The notes: a model not told the origin generated them from the sequence alone. A stretch of DNA of 64,000 nucleotides from Paulinella micropora (GCA_019918135.1 WBZZ01004123.1:35001-99000); one strand, 5' to 3'; shown: positions 1 to 11,596, counted from the first letter of the stretch. Program-made: numbers and translations.

Positions 1-503
1 AGCCTTTATTTCTTTTATGGTAGAATTCATTATATATACTATTCATTGTATATACTTTAATACATAATTCAATAAGTGAATATAAGAGCAGGTGAAAACG
101 AAAATAATATTGTTTGTAGTGTGTCCAACCTCATGGTCGGCCACGGCCAAGCGATTTTTTATAAGGTCTGACACTTTTTAAGTATTAAATTTCAGTATTT
201 ATTATATTTTTCTTATTATTATTATCTATTTTTTAATTTGTCCAAGTTGTCTAACCTTTATTAAGAAATAGAAAACTTTTTTTCCTCTCCCGTTTTTATA
301 CAATAGAGAAAATATATTTTCTGGCGCGGGGTAGTTGGACTCGGATGTCGGACACAGATTCATACTAACAAAAATATTCAGTCTCAGATTACTAAAATTA
401 ACAACTGGCCGAGTGGTTTTTAATAACATTTAAGAAGGATATTGGTTAATTTGGTTTTACATTTAAAATAATTAAAATAATATAATTATTATGTAGGGAC
501 ATA
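1..503. other. AT-rich stretch without a convincing gene
   Basis: AT-rich DNA with short homopolymers. A 67-codon minus-strand reading frame at 226-429 has no recognisable features and is probably chance. It may be intergenic DNA of the virus-like element; its left end is outside the window. Confidence 0.4.
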
Positions 504-731
504 ATGCAGAGGGCACCTCAGTACAATAAGCAAGAAGTAGTTCAACAGAGAAGGGAAAGGGAGAAAGCATTTTTGAAGGCTCATCCTGATAAGAATAGTG
601 CAAATGCGAATACATATTATTATAAGAACCAAGAGAGAATAAAATTATTGCGGAATGAGGAATATAAAAAACAAAAAGTGGAATTGCTTGAATTAAGGGC
701 TTTTCGTAATAATATGTTAAATAATATATAA
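504..731 (+). CDS. Small charged protein of unknown function (virus-like element)
   Basis: An open frame of 75 codons, rich in Lys, Arg, Glu and Gln (QQRREREKAF near the N-terminus), probably mostly helical and partly coiled. The Asn- and Tyr-rich middle (NANTYYYKNQ) is followed by a second charged helix. No family is recognised. The composition matches the other AT-rich genes of the virus-like block, and it lies upstream of the primase-helicase region on the same strand. It could be a small DNA-binding or virion protein, but nothing in the sequence proves a role. The ATG at 504 is the only in-frame start near the beginning. Confidence 0.4.
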   Translation: MQRAPQYNKQEVVQQRREREKAFLKAHPDKNSANANTYYYKNQERIKLLRNEEYKKQKVELLELRAFRNNMLNNI

Positions 732-884
732 TTTATTTTATATATTCTCATATAAAAATATATATACTATTATATAAACCATAGACACCTCTCACCGCCG
801 ATCGTATTGGACAAATAACACTATCCTGAATACGTCATTATAATTTTTATATATCTTTATATAAAAATAAATAAATTCTTTTTT

Positions 885-1140
885 TTACTTATTCAAGCAT
901 CCACATTTAATAAATCCTTTGAATTCCCCACAAAATTCACAATACTTTAATTTCTTTATGAGGCAGGTCTTATGATAATACTTGTTTCTGTTCAGATACT
1001 TTTCTACAATCTTTTCGGAATTGCCCTATTGCTATCACAATAACAACAAAATTTAATGTTCGGATTGTCAAGGGTCCGAATAAGCAATGACAAGTCTTCG
1101 TTCATTTTGTCGTTCTTAAATCGCGTATACATTCAGATCC
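885..1140 (-). pseudogene. Small Cys-rich (zinc-ribbon-like) protein remnant
   Basis: On the minus strand, two short open pieces carry closely spaced cysteines: FCCYCDS in the first part and YCEFCGEF...KCGCLNK at the C-terminus, followed by a stop. Such CxxC pairs suggest a small zinc-binding protein, as is common among DNA viruses. The gene is broken and belongs to the virus-like block. Family unknown. Confidence 0.4.
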
Positions 1141-1400
1141 CAGCACCATTTCATTTCAGTTTTTTACATTTTTTGCGATGTAGTTTTTTGTAATCTCGTG
1201 TGAGCAACAACAATGTTGTTCCGCTCCATTTCCTATACTTTCCACAAGTTTCCAGTCGTTTGTGTCTCACTTTCCATCGGGTGATACAAACGAAACGGCA
1301 TTGACCAGATTTAGGAAATAATTTCAATTTACATAATCTAAATGAAGTCTTAGGATATATAGAATAATTAATTTATTTTTATTGAAAAGATCTGAGCGAC
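1141..1400. other. Intergenic AT-rich gap
   Basis: No convincing coding on either strand. It separates the minus-strand Cys-rich remnant from the primase-helicase region and so may be a divergent promoter region; its right end carries the TATATAAC box before the ATG at 1,409. Confidence 0.4.
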
Positions 1401-1408
1401 TATATAAC
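1401..1408 (+). promoter_or_regulatory. TATATAAC box directly before a start codon
   Basis: TATATAAC lies immediately before the ATG at 1,409, which opens the primase-like frame (MTAPTLTNEQ). The same eight bases precede the ATG at 3,888. This supports 1,409 as the true start and suggests a shared promoter of the virus-like element. Confidence 0.4.
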
Positions 1409-3843
1409 ATGACCGCACCGACACTGACCAATGAGCAATTGTATTGGAAACAAGAAGAAGCACTGAGAGATAAACCGCAAGATGTGGTCCTTATTAAGTG
1501 GGGAAACAAACAATTCACCACTATGCCATGCCAAGAGGATTTCGTTAAATTGATTGAAAAAACGCCAGAGGAACAGAGACAATACTATGAAGTATTAATG
1601 GAAAACAAACCCAAGCGAATGTTTGCCGATATTGATGACGATGAATTATCAATCTCACGCGAAAAAATGTATGAGCGGTGGAACACACTTATGGAAAATG
1701 TATTTGCTAATGTAGGTTTGAGGTATAATCCTAAAAAAGCAAAATACTTGGATGCGAGCAAGAATGGTAAAATGTAGTGCCATTTTTCTTACGATAATGG
1801 CTTGGTGTTTGAAAACTGCGAAACACAAAAAGAGTTTTGGAAATATGTGGAAGTGGTGATTGAAAAAGATTACCCCGACCTCTGCTTTACATTTGAAAGA
1901 GCCGACAAGAATATTGACTTCCGAACTATACTTGATATTTCTGTGTATAACAAAAACAGAGCTTTCCGCACTATCTACTCTCATAAAGATGGTAGTGATC
2001 GTGTTTTGCTTCCGTATTCATACACACCAAAAACAAACACCTTGAAACTGCTACAAGATGTAGAAATAGACGATTATTTGATTATGCGACCCGATGACGA
2101 TACATTTTACAATATCAGAATTCCCGAATATACAACTTTGAAACGATATCAACATATCACATTGGAAGAAATACACGAAATTATACTCAGCAAAATACCA
2201 AATGTGGAAATTGTTGAAAAAAAGCAGAGAATATTTATTTTAAGAACCAAGGGGACACGAAAGTGTATTATAAACGGAGAAGAAAATGACAGCGACAATT
2301 GCTATGTAGTATGGAGAAGAGACGTGTTATATTTCTATTGTCATGATAGTAATTGCGAAGGTAAAACTATGAAAATTCACGAACTATCTCCCTCTATCGT
2401 CCATAATATCAACACGATTGAAGATTTGCGACGATTTGCCGGCGAATGTAATAATAGAAAAATTCACAGAGTTGCTAGATACTGCTTTAGCTTGGATGAA
2501 TAAATCATACACTTTTGCTAACTTAGCAAAACCAACTATAATTGAAGAATATGTTGATTTCAAAGGTAAGCAGGTATTCCGCTACAAGACAGAATCAGCA
2601 ATGGAATCGTTCTTCAAAAACAAAAGAATAAAAACTAACTTATCAAAGGAAGACTGGATAGCACTAGGCAAAAACCCCGCCACATTGAATGTTGTTGATT
2701 TGTATAAAACGTGGAATACGCACCCGAAAAGGCGAGAAGTCAATGATGTAATCTTTGATTCAAAAGCATTCTTTGATAATGATAAACAAGGGTTTTATAA
2801 CTTGTTTAAAGTGTTTGAAATTCCAGCGGACACATTAGAAGATGTGAAATCATTCACGGCGGAAGAAGAAAAAGATGAAGCATTCTTTCAGCATATCTTA
2901 AACAGATGGTGCGGGGGAAGGCAGGAAATATATAAAAATGTGCTTGATATGTTCGCGAGCATTTACCAAAAGCCGTGGCAAAAATTACACTTGTCATTAG
3001 TTTTAACAAGCACTGAACGAGCAGGAAAGTGCATTATTCTTGAAATATTCAAAGACATAATAGGCGCCGATTATTACTTCCAGCCGTCCGATGTTAAAGA
3101 AATATTAGGTGATTTCAATGCCCAACTCGCAAAAGCAATCGTAGTATTTATGGACGAAATGGTATGGGGTGGTGATAAAGAACGAGCGCGAACAATTAAG
3201 AAACTTGTATCAGAAAACACACTCACTCTTAAACAAAAATATTTACCAAATCTAACATGAAAAAATATGTTATTTCTAGTCATTGCTTCAAATGAAGAAT
3301 GGGTAGTGCCGGCGGGAACCACTGAGCAACGATGGCTAGTCCTTGAAGTTTCTGATGAACTGGCACTTATGAAACCAGACGAAAAGAGAAAAGTGATTAC
3401 GGATATTAGATCGATCGACAGGCAACGACTGGCGAAGTTTCTCCTTGAAAGAGACCTAAGCGATTTTAACGATCGCGAAACAATCATTACAAAGGGACTG
3501 CGAGAACAAAAAGTGAAATCCCTTTCAAAATTAAGAAAATGGTGGTTGGATTGTGATATATTACAAATGAATTTCCAGAAATTCATTTTGGCAAGGAAGT
3601 TTCAAAAGAAACAATGTATGATGTGTATAAAGCAACCGCTAATGATCCGCACACTTCACGGGTAAGTTTCTGGACTAGTCTTAGATAACTGATGCCAAAT
3701 ATGGTAGAAAAGAAGAAAACAATGGAAGAGGATGTAAGAAAAAGATATGTAGATTTACCAACCTTAGAAGAATTTAAAAATCAATGGAAGATTATTTATG
3801 GCGATAATGAATGGGCTTTTGACGACGACGATGACGATGAATA
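1409..3843 (+). pseudogene. Primase-helicase-like gene region (D5-like / SF3 helicase), broken
   Basis: The N-terminal part carries an acidic KRMFADIDDD motif, as in archaeo-eukaryotic primases, then a second primase-like part with FRTIYSHKDG and a Cys/His segment (YFYCHDSNCEG). The C-terminal part has an SF3-like helicase core: a P-loop-like TSTERAGK and a Walker B-like VVFMDEM. It is followed by SNEEWVVPAGTTEQRW, typical of the D5/DUF5906 family of viral and mobile-element replication helicases. The region ends in an acidic tail of Asp and Glu. The family drives replication of NCLDVs, virophages and polinton-like viruses. This copy is a fossil with several breaks (about four). Confidence 0.75.
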
Positions 3844-3879
3844 AATAATATAGAACAGATTTTTTTTTTGTTATACTTA

Positions 3880-3887
3880 TATATAAC
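3880..3887 (+). promoter_or_regulatory. TATATAAC box directly before a start codon
   Basis: Identical to the box at 1,401-1,408 and again directly abutting an ATG (3,888), after a T-rich stretch. It is probably a promoter element of the virus-like genome. Confidence 0.4.
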
Positions 3888-4600
3888 ATGTCAACCAAAA
3901 AAAATTATCTGAGCCAAATAGAAAAATGGACTCATTTAAGTTGCGATATAAAACTGCCAACAAGCAAATCGCTTAAACCTGATATTGTCGCATTTTACGA
4001 AAAATACCGACCCGAACAAAATCAAGAGGGTGATAATGTTGAAGTTTTATTGTCTTCTTCCGATACGATGAAAAAATTCTTTGATAATGAACCAGAAACA
4101 TCGGAAGAATTTGCACCCTTAAAGAAAGTGATTTGAAGGACCTCAACGGAGTTGAAGATGCGACCTTCGGTCAGCAAACTGGTATCACCGAAATCAAGGC
4201 TAATGTGGGAGAAGAACTGGCGAAAAAAGAATTGCCAGTTTTAGAAGCATCCACACCAACGAAGGAAAAGAAAACACCGATTAAAGCAAAGCGAAATCCG
4301 ACCGAGAACGGGTATAATTGCTATGAAATAATAACGGCACATTTGAAAGAATCAAAAGACCCGTTTAATTTCTTGTATATGAAAGTGGAAGACCGCACCA
4401 TAATGCAGGAGGATATGAAGAAATGGCACGAGAGTAGATACGCTCACATACCACCCGACCAACGCCCTATTCTTAAATATGGTAAGTTTGATTATAAGAC
4501 ATTTTTCCGTGATGTTTTATCTCAACACGAAGGCAAACTAACAACCCTGAAGGATACAGGTTTCATATGTAATCTGCGGTTAGTGCTATATCTCTCATAA
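3888..4600 (+). pseudogene. Unknown virus-like protein region
   Basis: Two plus-strand open pieces. The first starts MSTKKNYLSQ after the TATATAAC box and is rich in Lys and Glu. The second has a Lys/Pro/Thr-rich linker (KEKKTPIKAKRNP) followed by a more globular part (NGYNCYEIITAHLKES, KYGKFDYKTFFRDVLSQH). No family is recognised. The position between the helicase and virion-like genes and the AT-rich codon use tie it to the virus-like element. It could be a core or DNA-binding protein. Broken. Confidence 0.4.
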
Positions 4601-5207
4601 CATCAATTTTGAAATATGATGGGTTAAATGAAACAGGCTTGTCGGAGTTTCTTGATTTATAATAAACATTCAATGAAATGTTCGCGCCTTCTGCACAAGT
4701 TACAGAAACTCTATTAGTTTGATAAGTTTCAATGCGACCCGTTTTGTTAACCGTTTGTCCGCTTATATCATTACTAGGAGCCGTAATCTGCCATGCTAAA
4801 AGAGCTTGTGTCGTTGTTGTTTTTTTGAACAATCCATTTGCAACTATATTCTTCATTAGTGAAAGCAAGAAAATAATCAGTTATTTCTGTATCAAGACTA
4901 TAAGCATATGTGCCATCATCAAAATAGAATTGAAATTGAAATGATCCATTTCCTACTGTATTTGCGCCATTGTTAAACAACCAGAAAAAGAAACGATTAT
5001 GGATTGACTAACTCCTAGATTGGATATTGTTTTGCTACCAACTCCCGATGTGTCAAGAGTTGTAAATGATGTGCCAGTCATGCTTGATCTGAGTGCTGTA
5101 GAGTTATACACATTTTGAATAACTCGTGTCAGTGTTGGAGTAGCAGTAACGGCAATAGTTTTAGTATCTATTGACTGCTGTTCTTGTGATCGGCCGAATA
5201 TATTCAT
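4563..5207 (-). pseudogene. Virion-like minus-strand protein, unknown, broken
   Basis: The minus-strand frame starts MNIFGRSQEQQSIDTKT after an AT-rich TATA-like leader. The composition is rich in Thr, Ser, Asn and Val with alternating hydrophobics (TLTRVIQNVYNS, GNGSFQFQFYFDDGTY, VSVTCAEGANISLNVYY), suggesting a beta-rich structural domain such as a minor virion protein. It lies back to back with the fibre gene, separated by a short AT-rich gap that may hold both promoters. Family unknown; broken in a few places. Confidence 0.4.
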
Positions 5208-5339
5208 ATTTTTTTAACTATATATACTACAATATAAAATAATTTTATTAAATTATGAACCATTTAGGCAATCCGTAGACATATCATTTTTACTGCTCTG
5301 TCATAGTAGATGAGGATTTATAAATTAATTGTGTATTAT

Positions 5340-8300
5340 ATGATGATCACATTGAAGCAAACTCGATACAAGCAAAGACAGACGACATAACAATATTATC
5401 GCGAAATAATAACTCCTCTTTGTTGATATCTGATACTGGTCATGTGTCAATTAATAACGAATATGATTTACCATTAGCGGACGGCACGGCTAATCAAGTA
5501 GTAAAAACAGATGGGTTAGGCAATACTTCATTTGCTACATTATCTTCAAGTTATATAAGCGACTTTGAATTAGATAAATTAACGGATGTAACATAACAGG
5601 CACACCCAACAGCAATCAATTGCTTATTTATAGCACAGGGCAATGGAGAAATACGACATCACCCTTTCAAAGATTAGATAGAATTTTCAATATGACTGGA
5701 ACATTAAATATGGGAGGGCAAAGCATAACAAACGTAAATCTTGTTGATGGCATTGATGTTTCTGTTCTTGATGGATCGGTGGTTAAACTAACAGGAGACG
5801 AAACCATAGCAGGGGCTAAAACATTTATTGACAAAATATCAACATGGTATGGGAAACCAATAATCATAGGCAGATCAACAAAAGGAATGGTTGCGACTGG
5901 TGGTTTAGAATTGTATGGTAATGATGGTGATTTCACTGGTGGTGCGCATATGCAAGAAATTACATCACAAGACAATTATCCTACTTTTTCATTAATCAAT
6001 TTACAACACGATACTATAAGTTTAGCTTTTGATGCTTATATGGGTTCTGTTGGATGGGAATCAAGTTATGCAAATTCAAACTTTGACAAATTAAAAATTT
6101 TATATGGTAGTGGAAATGTCGTTGGAGACCCCGTTTTCTGGGCTACAGCCATAGAAATTGATACAGCAGGTTTATTAACCACGAAAGCAATAACAGCAAG
6201 TGGATTAATAACAGCAAATGCGGGACTAAATATGGGAGGGCAAAGTATAACGAATGTTAATTTGGTTGATGGTGTTGATGTTTCTGTTCTTGATACTTCG
6301 GTGGTTAAATTAACAGGAGACCAAACCACAGCAGGAACTAAAACATTTAGTAATTAAATTTCAATGGAGACTAATCTGGTTCCAACATTAACAGACCCTA
6401 TGGTAAATAAAAAATATGTTGATGATAATTGTGTGAAATTAACAACAGACCAAACCATAGCAGGAACTAAATAATTTAGCAATATAATAAATGCGAGTGT
6501 GGGAATTGATATGAAAAGCCAAAGCATAACGAATTTTAATTTGATTGATGGTTTTGATGTTTCTGTTCTTGATAGTTCCGTTGTTAAACTAACAGGAGAC
6601 CAAACCATAGCAGAAACAAAAAATTTACATCAACTTTAGAAGTAAGTGGTTCATCCAATCCTACTACTTTTGATGGTATTGACATAGCCTTTGATACAAA
6701 AATAGGAATGATTGCAGCACAAAAAACAGCAACAGCGACTTGGTATTCGATACAAATAACTGGTTCGTATGTAAAGTTATATTCAGGTAATACTTTAATT
6801 ATAACCTCAACTGAAACAACATAAAGTTTGAATAACAACAAAATAACAAACTTGGCAGACCTTTCCGCTTCAACAGATGGAGCAAATAAAAGTTATGTTG
6901 ATACAAAAGACAGGCAAAATGTGAAACTAACAGGAAACCAAACCATAGCAGGAATTAGGACATATAGCAGTGGTGTTGAAATAACTGGAAATTCACTAAA
7001 TTCAACAACAAAGGGAACATTCATTGTTTTCAATTATATCAGTAATATCGGGTCATTTGCTAGTTTGGATATGAAAACAAATACGTATTACAACTTTGAA
7101 ATTTCAGCAAAAAAAATAAGTTTTATTATTGATGGGACGATTGTTTCGTGGTTTAATGCTACTGGCTTAGATTGTAATAGTAGTCGGATTGTTAATCTAG
7201 GAGCACCACAAAATGCGAATGAAGCGGTAAATAGGCCATATCTGGATGACAATTGTGTGAAACTAACAACAGACCAAACCATAAAAGGAAGTAAAACATT
7301 CAATGGGGCGAGCACTACGATAAAATATCTAACTTTAACACAAACGGCTGATTTTAATAATCAAGTTATCATTAATTGTGGAAATATAACATATAATGGG
7401 GCTCGGATATTAAACCAAAATGGAGGAGATATATTCTTTTCACATACAACTGGTGATTATCAATATTTCTTATTTACTCTAAATACTGCTACAAGTGGAA
7501 CCGCGAACCAAAGAGGTTATGTATTCACGAATGTAGCATTTGATGTAAAAGGGGCGGGACTTTATATTTCAAAACTTTTAGATAATAAATCTGCTTCGTC
7601 TGACATTGTCCGTTTCAACAATGCTGGCGGTATGCGGTTTTATGGTGCCTTAGATATGAACTCAAACAACATAACAAGTGCTGGGACAATAACGGGAACA
7701 TCAATTACTTCAACTGCTGGCATGACTACAACAACATTAACAGCAAGCGATAAAATAACAACTGCATTAGACAAACCGATAATCATAGGCAAATCAACAA
7801 AGAGAACAGGAGCAACAGGAGGTTTAGAGTTGTATGGAACAAATGGTAAAATTAACGGCCCTCATATACATGCAATAACTTCATTTGATGCGTATCCAAT
7901 TTTTTACCAACACAACTGGTCGCACGACAATATAGCCTTGAGTTTTGATGCTTATTTTGATGGCATGAACTGGAAATCAAGCCTCAGTGGCTCAAACTTT
8001 CAAATATACAAGGCAAGCAACAAACTCGCTTTTAACTATAAATCAGGAGTAGCGGCAGGAAGCAATATAACATGGTCTGAGGCAATGAACATAAGCAATG
8101 CGGGGGCACTAACAGCAAATGCGGGTATAACTACAACTACATTAACAACGAGCGATAATATAATAACAGCATTAGGTAAGCCAATAATCATAGGTGGGAA
8201 TTCAAAAGGCACAGGTGCGACAGGCGGATTAGAATTGTATGAAACAAGTGGTGCTATGAGTGGTCCGCACATTCAAGCATTTGTTCATTTATCCGCTTAT

Positions 8301-8400
8301 CCCGTATTTCAACAATTAAACTTTGCTCAAGAAAATATTGCTTTAAGTTTTGATTGCTATTGGGATGGTTCAAACTGGAAATCAAGCAACCTAAACTCCA
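5340..8400 (+). pseudogene. Repeat-rich fibre / adhesin-like gene, broken and cut off on the right
   Basis: The N-terminal part carries LPLADGTANQVVKTDGLGN, a pattern common in fibre and tail proteins of phages and large DNA viruses. It is followed by repeats of the type VKLTGDQTIAGTKTF and NMGGQSITNVNLVDG. Larger cassettes with KPIIIG, TGATGGLELYG, ALSFDAY and NWKSS recur three times. Such proteins are trimeric beta-rich surface fibres used for host attachment. A long piece (6,828-8,438) is still open; the rest is broken in a few places. The reading stops making fibre sense near 8,395-8,405, where the GC-rich tyrosine-recombinase element begins. Confidence 0.7.
5840..8400 (+). repeat. Three fibre cassettes (about 5,840-6,170, 7,770-8,100, 8,170-8,400)
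   Basis: Each cassette starts with a KPIIIG motif, passes through GGLELY, a YP.F segment and an SFD.Y motif, and ends near a W(K/E)SS motif. The last is cut by the adjoining element. The copies differ at many positions, so they are old internal duplications within the fibre gene, not recent copies. Confidence 0.65.
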
Positions 8401-8403
8401 GAA

Positions 8404-9250
8404 TCATGCTGAAATGCGCGATTGGGGCACCATTCTAGAACTGATGCGAAAGCGTGTGGGTTTTTCCGACAGTGATGATGCATACCGTTTCGCTGCAAGG
8501 CGTTTCGTGGCATTAGCTGCCGCCGAGGCTTTTCAGGACAATAAGATCATGTGCCCCCCCATTGAGGAACGCCTGCTGGATCGCCGCAAGGTTTCCCTAC
8601 TCTACAGAGAGCTGAATCAGCGCCACCACTTCGCAGATCGTGTCGATACGTGGCGCCGCAAGAAGATAAACACTTCTAAAAAGTTCAACAACAACAACAA
8701 TACAACCAAGCGTAACGTTGCTACCTACAAGTCCGCTGGCGCCCGGGATGGCGCGGGTCGCGCATGAGTCAGCGAAGCGCTCCCGGAAGTGATCTGATAC
8801 CGCCCTTACCAAGACCAACGAGATCGCTTTCGGCTTCACGTAGAAGCCAACAACGGGCGTCCTTCAGGCTTCGCGTCTTCAACGTTTGCATGTCTATCAT
8901 CGTAGCGTTGAATGTGCTGTTGGTTCCCAGCTTCTTTCCCTCTTCCTCCTGGTTTGCTTTGCGTAAGCCAGTAACAGCAGAACATCTTCGAACACATGGA
9001 TTTCTATTCCGTGTCAGCCGCGACTTCGTGTCTGCGGCTACTTCTGATATGTCTTTTTCTTCGTTTCCTTCGTATTTAAGTGTTTTTTCAACTTCGTCCA
9101 ACTCGTTTCTGTTCAATGTGTCTCCTGCATTTGCTTATTATTATGGTGGTGGCTCCTACTGTGTGCCGCCTGTTACTGCTCCAGATCCTGTCGAGCTTGT
9201 TGCTGACCGCGTCCGTTTTCCTTCTCGTGGCCTTTCGTTGATCTACTAGC
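8404..9250 (+). pseudogene. Gag-like region of the tyrosine-recombinase element
   Basis: The first part is an alpha-helical, Arg/Ala-rich stretch (AARRFVALAAAEAFQDNK) ending in a basic Asn-rich tail. The second part is Ser/Phe-rich with a hydrophobic segment (VCMSIIVALNVLLVPSFF). Neither matches a family I can name. The position before the RNase H region suggests a Gag-like role; this is inference. Confidence 0.35.
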
Positions 9251-9399
9251 TGGCTTGACTTCTGATGTGGCATCTATGTATGGCACGCCTGCTCGAGTTC
9301 TCAACCTTGACCATCCCGTCTTCACTGGACGTGCTTCTCTGCCTTACACTAAGTTTCCTGCCTATGTGGGCGGCTCGAGGCATCAATATCTCAGGGTTG

Positions 9400-9935
9400 T
9401 GCAGCTCCTACTTAGGGCAGGTATGGTCTCTCTACTACCTCCCTCACATGTATTTGCGGTCAACGGTGTCTCGGCCCCTCTTATGTTTGCTGATCTTTCT
9501 CCGCCAGACTTTCCTCGCATTTTGGCTGCTGACGCTTCTTCGTCTGGGATGGGAGTGGTCGTGTCGCCTCCTGTTTCGCGCTCGTTTCTCCCATTTCTTC
9601 CCCCAGTCGCTGACCTTGTTCGGTCCTTACCGTGGATGACCATCATCTCTTTTTGCTGTGTTTTTAGTGCTCATATCAACGCGTTTGAAATGTACGCCTC
9701 CAGGTGCAGCGGTCCGATGGGCGGCCTCGCACCCCGCTCAGTGCTTCCGGCTGACTCTTCTCACCGACTCTGAGGTCGTGCTTCATTCTTTAAGGAAGGG
9801 TAGGACCTCCTCGTGGCGCATACGCCCCCCTATGCTAAGACTTTCGATCTCGCTTCTTTCTCACGGCATCAAACTTCGTATATGGTATGTACATACTTCT
9901 CTGAACCCCGCTGATGGTCCGTCCCGCTTTTAGCC
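9400..9935 (+). pseudogene. RNase H-like region (DIRS type)
   Basis: Carries LAADASSSGMGVVVSPP (first Asp strand), AHINAFEMYA (matching the SHIN.LE..A signature), LLTDSEVVLHSLRKGRTSS and a C-terminal SLNPADGPSRF. This is the RNase H pattern of DIRS-like elements, which usually follows an RT. The upstream stretch has no RT motifs. Broken. Confidence 0.6.
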
Positions 9936-10968
9936 GTGGCAGTGCAGTTAGTATACGAGATCGTTCTTTCTTAGCTTCGTTCGCCTACCAAAATTCTACG
10001 CGCCGCCGCTACGCACGTTCGGTGCGCTGTTTTCTCATCTGGGCCCTTAAAGAGTTCCCTGATATATTTTATTTTCGTGATTTGGATGCTGCTCTCTCCC
10101 TGTTTTTCCATGAGGAGTATTTGCGTCAAGGGTGCTCCGGGTCCGGCTACTCTGCGATGCATGCGTGTCTCTACGGCCTCATTATGTATTCGCCGGAGCT
10201 TCGCACCTACTTGCCACGTGTTCGTGCTGACTTGCGCGGCTGGAGTAAGCATCACCCCCCTACCCCGTGGCCGCCCCTTACCTAACCGCTGACAAGACTT
10301 ATCGCTGTCTACCTTATGTCACGTGGCTACATGGACTGCGCGGTAGCCGTCATCTTGGCTTTCGAAGGCTTTCTTCGTATTTCGGAAGTCGTGGGGCTAA
10401 AGGTAGCAGATGTAGCTAAGTGACTGACGCCCGATTGGGGGTTGATCTTCCCCATTTCAACCTTCGTCTCGCCCTTACCAAGACTGGCCGTGACCAGTTC
10501 GTCGCGGTTCGCTGCCCTATTGTTCGCGACTGGCTCAGAGTTCGACTTTCACTGCGCGGACCAGCACAATCACTCTTTCCTTTCTCAGTTAGCCGCTTGA
10601 GGAATACATTCTCTTCAGCGCTTGTAGCTTTGGGTCTCAACCGAGACACTGATATTACGCGGGCTCCGTACGTCTTCCACAGCCTCCGACATGGTCGAGC
10701 CACTTTGGGTATCCTGCGTGGAGATGGCATCGAGAACGTCATGTTGGAGGGTCGCTGGGTGTCAAACGCTTCTGCAAGACGGTACATTCAGCAATGGCGC
10801 GCAGCACTGCTAAATCGAGCCTTGGATCCAGATACTTTAGCTATGGCCTCTTTTGTCAGTGACAATTTCAACCTCGCTATGCGCAGGGCTGCATGTAGGT
10901 ACCTCCAACGGGGCGGTCGGCGTACGCCTGCTCAGATTGAGACTATATTACGTTCGCTTCCGCAGTGA
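9914..10968 (+). pseudogene. Tyrosine recombinase region
   Basis: The N-terminal SAM-like part contains STRRRYARSVRCFLIWA. The C-terminal catalytic part carries HSLRHGRATLG (H-x-x-R box), then EGRW and RRYIQQW with the expected catalytic His/Trp and Tyr. This family integrates circular intermediates without target duplication, consistent with the absence of flanking duplications. The coding continues to just before the B1 repeat. Broken, about one or two breaks. Confidence 0.7.
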
Positions 10969-10984
10969 CAAGCTAGTTGTGGTT

Positions 10985-11116
10985 TTGGCTTTTTACTTTT
11001 TCATTTTGAACTTTTTGGACCTTGTTCCAGTATTAACGTTGGACTTTTCAAGTGCTGTATCCTTTTATTAAACAAAAACTCTGCTGTTAAGTTTGGTACT
11101 TTGACTTTAAGTGGAC
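10985..11116 (+). repeat. B1 repeat of the tyrosine-recombinase element
   Basis: About 130 bases starting TTTGGCTTTTTACTTTTTC and ending near TACTTTGACTTTAAGT. It recurs with a handful of differences at 11,597-11,729. Position directly after the recombinase matches B1 of Ngaro-type split repeats. Confidence 0.75.
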
Positions 11117-11596
11117 TATACTGTGCTCGCACTGTTTGTCTACTCGGGTGCAAAGAAAACTAAGCAGCGCATTTTTTGTTTTTCCGTGAACTTGACCATA
11201 GACACAATCATTTTTCATATTTCAACGGACTGTTACGGACCTTTTTTAGGACTTCTACTTAGTGACCTTTTCTACAACTTTGGTCTTTTGTGTCTTTCTT
11301 TGTTGAGCAGCCTTTTCACTAATTTAGCCACAACTTGTCAGTGATTAGTTTGTGACACACATTGGCTTTTTGTGAGTCTCTATTTGTCACAAACATGTTG
11401 GTGCCTTTGGGTTTGTTGCTTTGTGTCTGCTTCATTTTCTTGCTTTTCACAAAGCTCTCATTCAAGCGTCTGTCTCCTCACAGGTACTCTTTTTCTTGCT
11501 TTTCACAAAGCTCTCATTCAAGCGTCTGTCTCCTCACAGGTGGCAGTACACCCGCTTGAAAATTTTCTTTCTAACCCTTTCTTTTTACCCTCCCTT
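11117..11596 (+). repeat. A2-like spacer between B1 and B2
   Basis: About 480 bases, T-rich, between the two B repeats. By analogy to Ngaro elements it would match A1 at the left end, which is not present here. Contains a 56-base tandem duplication. Confidence 0.4.
11435..11540 (+). repeat. 56-base tandem duplication
   Basis: Two almost identical copies beginning TTTTCTTGCTTTTCACAAAG and ending CTCCTCACAGG, period 56 bases, at 11,435-11,490 and 11,491-11,540. A recent local duplication inside the A2 spacer. Confidence 0.8.

Larger units (their letters stand above)
1..8400. mobile_element. Fossil DNA-virus-like element (polinton-like virus / giant-virus kin)
   Basis: AT-rich block with closely packed genes on both strands: a small charged protein, a small Cys-rich protein, a primase-helicase region with an SF3-type helicase, small unknown proteins, a virion-like minus-strand protein and a long repeat-rich fibre gene. 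Primase-helicase plus fibre in compact AT-rich DNA is typical of endogenous polinton-like viruses, virophages or NCLDV fragments. No capsid, packaging ATPase or protein-primed polymerase is seen, so the exact family is open. The element is broken, with roughly eight or more breaks, and its right side is cut off by the tyrosine-recombinase element near 8,400. The left end lies outside the window. It is clearly decayed but still recognisable. Confidence 0.7.

Noticed and set aside
3074-3586. Minus-strand frame opposite the helicase region
   Set aside because: The plus strand carries clear helicase motifs; the antisense product is Ser/Phe-rich without features.
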